Origin: Pseudomonadota bacterium | Lineage (GTDB): Bacteria; Pseudomonadota; Alphaproteobacteria; Micavibrionales; Micavibrionaceae | Assembly (NCBI GenBank): GCA_029558635.1 | Contig: JAKQEE010000258.1 | Coordinates: 62,001 to 126,000, forward strand | Direction: 5' to 3' | DNA length: 64,000 nt | Shown here: piece after piece, positions 61,849 to 64,000 of the stretch | Numbering within the stretch: position 1 is the first letter of the stretch | Layout: each line of letters starts with the position of its first letter | Notes under the pieces: generated by a model | What the model was told of the DNA's origin: nothing | The model's input: only the letters and a program-made list of their open reading frames with translations | The model's database searches: none | Made by a program: the position numbers and the translations under genes

Positions 61849-62841
61849 ATGGCTGTTTATTCGGATCTTGAATTAAAAGGTGCGGTTGTGACTGTTTTCG
61901 GCGGCACGGGCTTTATCGGCGCGCGGATTGTCGCCAAGCTGTTGAAGGAGGGCGCCCGTGTGCGGGTTGCTACACGCCATCCCCAGTCCACTTATTTTCT
62001 GCGGGTTCTGGGGGATGTCGGGCAGGTGGTGGCTGTACCCTGTTTTTACCGTTCCGAGACCGAGGTCGAGGCCGCAGTGATCGGGTCTGATATCGTTATC
62101 AATTGCATGGGCATCCTTTATGAAAAAAGAAGAAATGATTTCGCCCATGTGCATACCGATCTGGCGCACTGGATTGCCAAAGCTTGTGCGATGCATCATG
62201 TGGCGCGGTTCGTCCATATTTCGGCTTTGGCTGCCGACCGTTCCGAATCGGAATATGCGATCAGCAAAATGTCCGGCGAGCGCGGTGTGATGCAGGCTTT
62301 TCCAGCGGCTACTATTTTACGCCCCAGCATTGTGTTCGGGCCGAGTGATAATTTTTTCAATAAATTTGCAGCATTGGCCAAGATCGTTCCGGCGTTGCCG
62401 CTTTTCGGCGGGGGAAAATCGAAGTTCCAGCCCGTTTATGTCGAGGATGTTGCTGCGGCTGTACTTGCCGCACTTAAAAATCCTGCCAGTGTTGGACAGA
62501 CTTATGAATTGGGCGGGCCGGATGTGATGACGCTCAAAGGGGTTTATAAAAAAGTTGAAACCATGACCGGTGTTCGTGTTCACAAACTTTATATTCCATG
62601 GTGGATGGCGCGGATTCAGGCGTTCTTCTTCAATATCCCGTGGTGGTTGACGCGGGTCGTCGGTTTGTCCGGCTTGTTGCCGACGCCGCTTTTGACCAAC
62701 GACCAGATCACGAGTCTGCAAACTGACAATGTCGTGCAAAACGGGGCGATGGGTTTTGCCGATCTGGGGATTCACCCTACGTCCATGGATGCGGTGTTGC
62801 CATCCTATATGGAGCGTTACCTGCACAAAGGTAAACCCTAA
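61849..62841 (+). CDS. NDUFA9-like complex I-associated SDR protein
   Basis: Extended/atypical short-chain dehydrogenase homologous to the mitochondrial complex I subunit NDUFA9, common in alphaproteobacteria. Rossmann motif TVFGGTGFIGARIVAKLLKE, NCMGILYEKRRNDF in place of a catalytic loop, RFVHISALAADRSESEYAIS and LRPSIVFGPSDNFFNKFA. The C-terminus has membrane-binding-type aromatic segments (WWMARIQAFFFNIPWWLTRV). 330 aa from ATG 61849 with AAGGAG 12 nt upstream. The role in complex I is from homology. Confidence 0.9.
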   Translation: MAVYSDLELKGAVVTVFGGTGFIGARIVAKLLKEGARVRVATRHPQSTYFLRVLGDVGQVVAVPCFYRSETEVEAAVIGSDIVINCMGILYEKRRNDFAHVHTDLAHWIAKACAMHHVARFVHISALAADRSESEYAISKMSGERGVMQAFPAATILRPSIVFGPSDNFFNKFAALAKIVPALPLFGGGKSKFQPVYVEDVAAAVLAALKNPASVGQTYELGGPDVMTLKGVYKKVETMTGVRVHKLYIPWWMARIQAFFFNIPWWLTRVVGLSGLLPTPLLTNDQITSLQTDNVVQNGAMGFADLGIHPTSMDAVLPSYMERYLHKGKP

Positions 62842-62876
62842 ATAGTAGCCAACCAAGATAACCGGAGACGGATAGA

Positions 62877-63818
62877 ATGATGATGCGCGTTTTTCTTTTG
62901 ATGATGCTTTTTGCTGTGGCTGTGCCGATGGGCGCTCAGGCCGGCGGGAAAGAATCGATTGTGGCTGTTGTCAATCAGGGGGTTGTGACATCGTCCGACC
63001 TTCAGGCGCGGCTTGATCTGATCGCTATGTCCACCGGACTTCCTCCCAGCAAGGAGCTGACTGCAAAACTTCGTCCTCAGGTGCTTGATATGCTGATCGA
63101 GGAAACGGTCAAGACGCAGGAAGCCGACCGTTTAAAAATTGCAGTCGATCCGAAAGAAGTCGAAGAAGGATTTGCGACCATTGCCAAGCAGAATAATATT
63201 CCGGCGGATACGTTCCGCAAAGCGTTGCAGCAGCGTGGGATCAACACGGCGACAATGAACGAGCAGATCCGTGCGCAACTGGCATGGAACAAGGTGATTC
63301 AAAAACGTGTGCGTCCGCGCGTCGATGTGAGTGAAGCGGATATCGATTCGGAACTTGATGTTTTGCGCGCTGCAATCGGCAAGACGCAATACCGTGTGGC
63401 GGAAATCTTTTTGCCGATTTCCGAGCAGGCCAAATCTTCGGATGTTGCCAATCTCGCCCGTAAATTATCCGACCAGTTGCAAGGAACGCCTGAAGCTTTC
63501 CCGAAAGTGGCCCGTCAGTTTTCACAAAGCGCAGGGGCCGAGCAGGGCGGGATGATCGGTTGGGTGTTCGGCGGGCAAATGCCTGAGGAAATCGACGAGG
63601 CTTTGCCCAGTTTGGCGGTTGGGAAAGTGTCCCAGCCAATCAAAACCGCGTCGGGGTATTATATTCTGTTTGTGGCCGATAAGCGTCAATTGACTGAGGA
63701 AACGCTTCCGCCCCGCGAAGAAATTTTGCAACGGATTGGGACGCAGAGACTAGATCGCGCTCAACGGCGTTATCTTATGGATTTGATGTCATCGGCCTTT
63801 ATTGAAAAGCGTGTCTGA
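62877..63818 (+). CDS. surA: SurA-like periplasmic peptidyl-prolyl isomerase
   Basis: Outer-membrane-protein chaperone. Signal peptide [20 protein letters not shown] then QAGG, followed by the SurA N-domain ([20 protein letters not shown]) and one parvulin domain ([50 protein letters not shown]). 313 aa: only one PPIase domain, shorter than the E. coli protein. It starts 35 nt after the NDUFA9-like gene. Its stop overlaps the rsmA start, the surA-rsmA link seen in many proteobacteria. Confidence 0.9.
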   Translation: MMMRVFLLMMLFAVAVPMGAQAGGKESIVAVVNQGVVTSSDLQARLDLIAMSTGLPPSKELTAKLRPQVLDMLIEETVKTQEADRLKIAVDPKEVEEGFATIAKQNNIPADTFRKALQQRGINTATMNEQIRAQLAWNKVIQKRVRPRVDVSEADIDSELDVLRAAIGKTQYRVAEIFLPISEQAKSSDVANLARKLSDQLQGTPEAFPKVARQFSQSAGAEQGGMIGWVFGGQMPEEIDEALPSLAVGKVSQPIKTASGYYILFVADKRQLTEETLPPREEILQRIGTQRLDRAQRRYLMDLMSSAFIEKRV

Positions 63819-64000
63819 GTCTTCCTCCCATTTGCCCCCACTGCGTGACGTGATCCGTGAATACGGATTGCGGGCGGAAAAGTCGCTGGGGCAGAATTTT
63901 CTGCTCGATCAGAATATCACCGATAAAATCGTGCGTTTGTCCGGTCCCAAAATGGACGGGGTGAATGCGGTTGAAATCGGGCCTGGGCCTGGCGGGTTGA
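63811..64000 (+). CDS. rsmA: 16S rRNA dimethyladenosine transferase, 3' end beyond window
   Basis: Dimethylates two adjacent adenosines in the 3' hairpin of 16S rRNA. A GTG at 63811 opens a frame reading [20 protein letters not shown], the KsgA/RsmA N-terminus with the GQNFL motif, and ending at the window edge in EIGPGPGGL, the SAM motif. About 63 codons are present. It overlaps surA by 8 nt and is therefore translationally coupled. pdxA may follow outside the window, as is common. Confidence 0.92.
   Translation, partial: MSESSSHLPPLRDVIREYGLRAEKSLGQNFLLDQNITDKIVRLSGPKMDGVNAVEIGPGPGGL

Overview
The window reads as chromosomal DNA of a free-living, respiring alphaproteobacterium with moderate GC content. 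The strongest lineage marker is a circularly permuted, two-piece tmRNA gene (about 28.42-28.77 kb, minus strand) next to an alphaproteobacterial-type sspB. A complete cbb3 oxidase operon, an NDUFA9-like complex I protein and a LapG-type (BTLCP) protease fit the same class. Cytochrome c maturation is by System II (ResB/CcsA), which is unusual for alphaproteobacteria, most of which use the Ccm system; this points to a divergent lineage, and a Micavibrio-like order is possible but not shown. No phage, integrase, transposase, CRISPR array, rRNA or tRNA gene was found. Genes are tightly packed, with many 1-30 nt overlaps.

Layout. 0-2 kb: 5'-truncated aminotransferase, small orphan, folA. 2-7 kb: MscS channel, glmS-glmU (amino-sugar synthesis). 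7-13 kb: DUF3108 protein, potassium-channel-like protein, dapD-dapE (lysine/peptidoglycan), DegP-type protease, miaA. 13-18 kb: ECF-like sigma factor, then ilvB-ilvH-lipoprotein-ilvC headed by what looks like a complete translation attenuator (Ile/Leu/Val leader peptide, antiterminator, terminator). 18-24 kb: two DMT permeases, NhaD antiporter, an orphan FlgC-like rod protein and a split PAS/MCP receptor pair. 24-31 kb: ABC ATPase with alpha/beta hydrolase, an unidentified RNA with consensus promoter and terminator, trhP, sspB, ssrA, thyA and orphans. 31-44 kb: phoH, SCO protein, TyrA-like dehydrogenase, panC/panB, SCP2 protein, GNAT, acyl-CoA dehydrogenase, rlmJ, a three-gene lipid/sugar glycosyltransferase cluster, L-lactate dehydrogenase.

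44-57 kb is a respiratory block: a SafE-like membrane protein, ccoNOQP (ccoQ is only 54 codons), ccoGHIS, and converging on it resB-ccsA-tlpA. Together they make the oxidase, load its copper and attach haem c to CcoO and CcoP. 57-64 kb: HAD hydrolase, histidine phosphatase, a LapG-like cysteine protease with an N-terminal MshEN-like (c-di-GMP-binding type) module, an orphan, pyk, NDUFA9-like protein, surA and the start of rsmA.

Most notable: the MshEN-LapG-like fusion, the ilv attenuator, the tmRNA with adjacent sspB, the unidentified RNA at 26.06-26.27 kb, System II cytochrome c assembly facing the cco operon, and a dispersed palindromic repeat.
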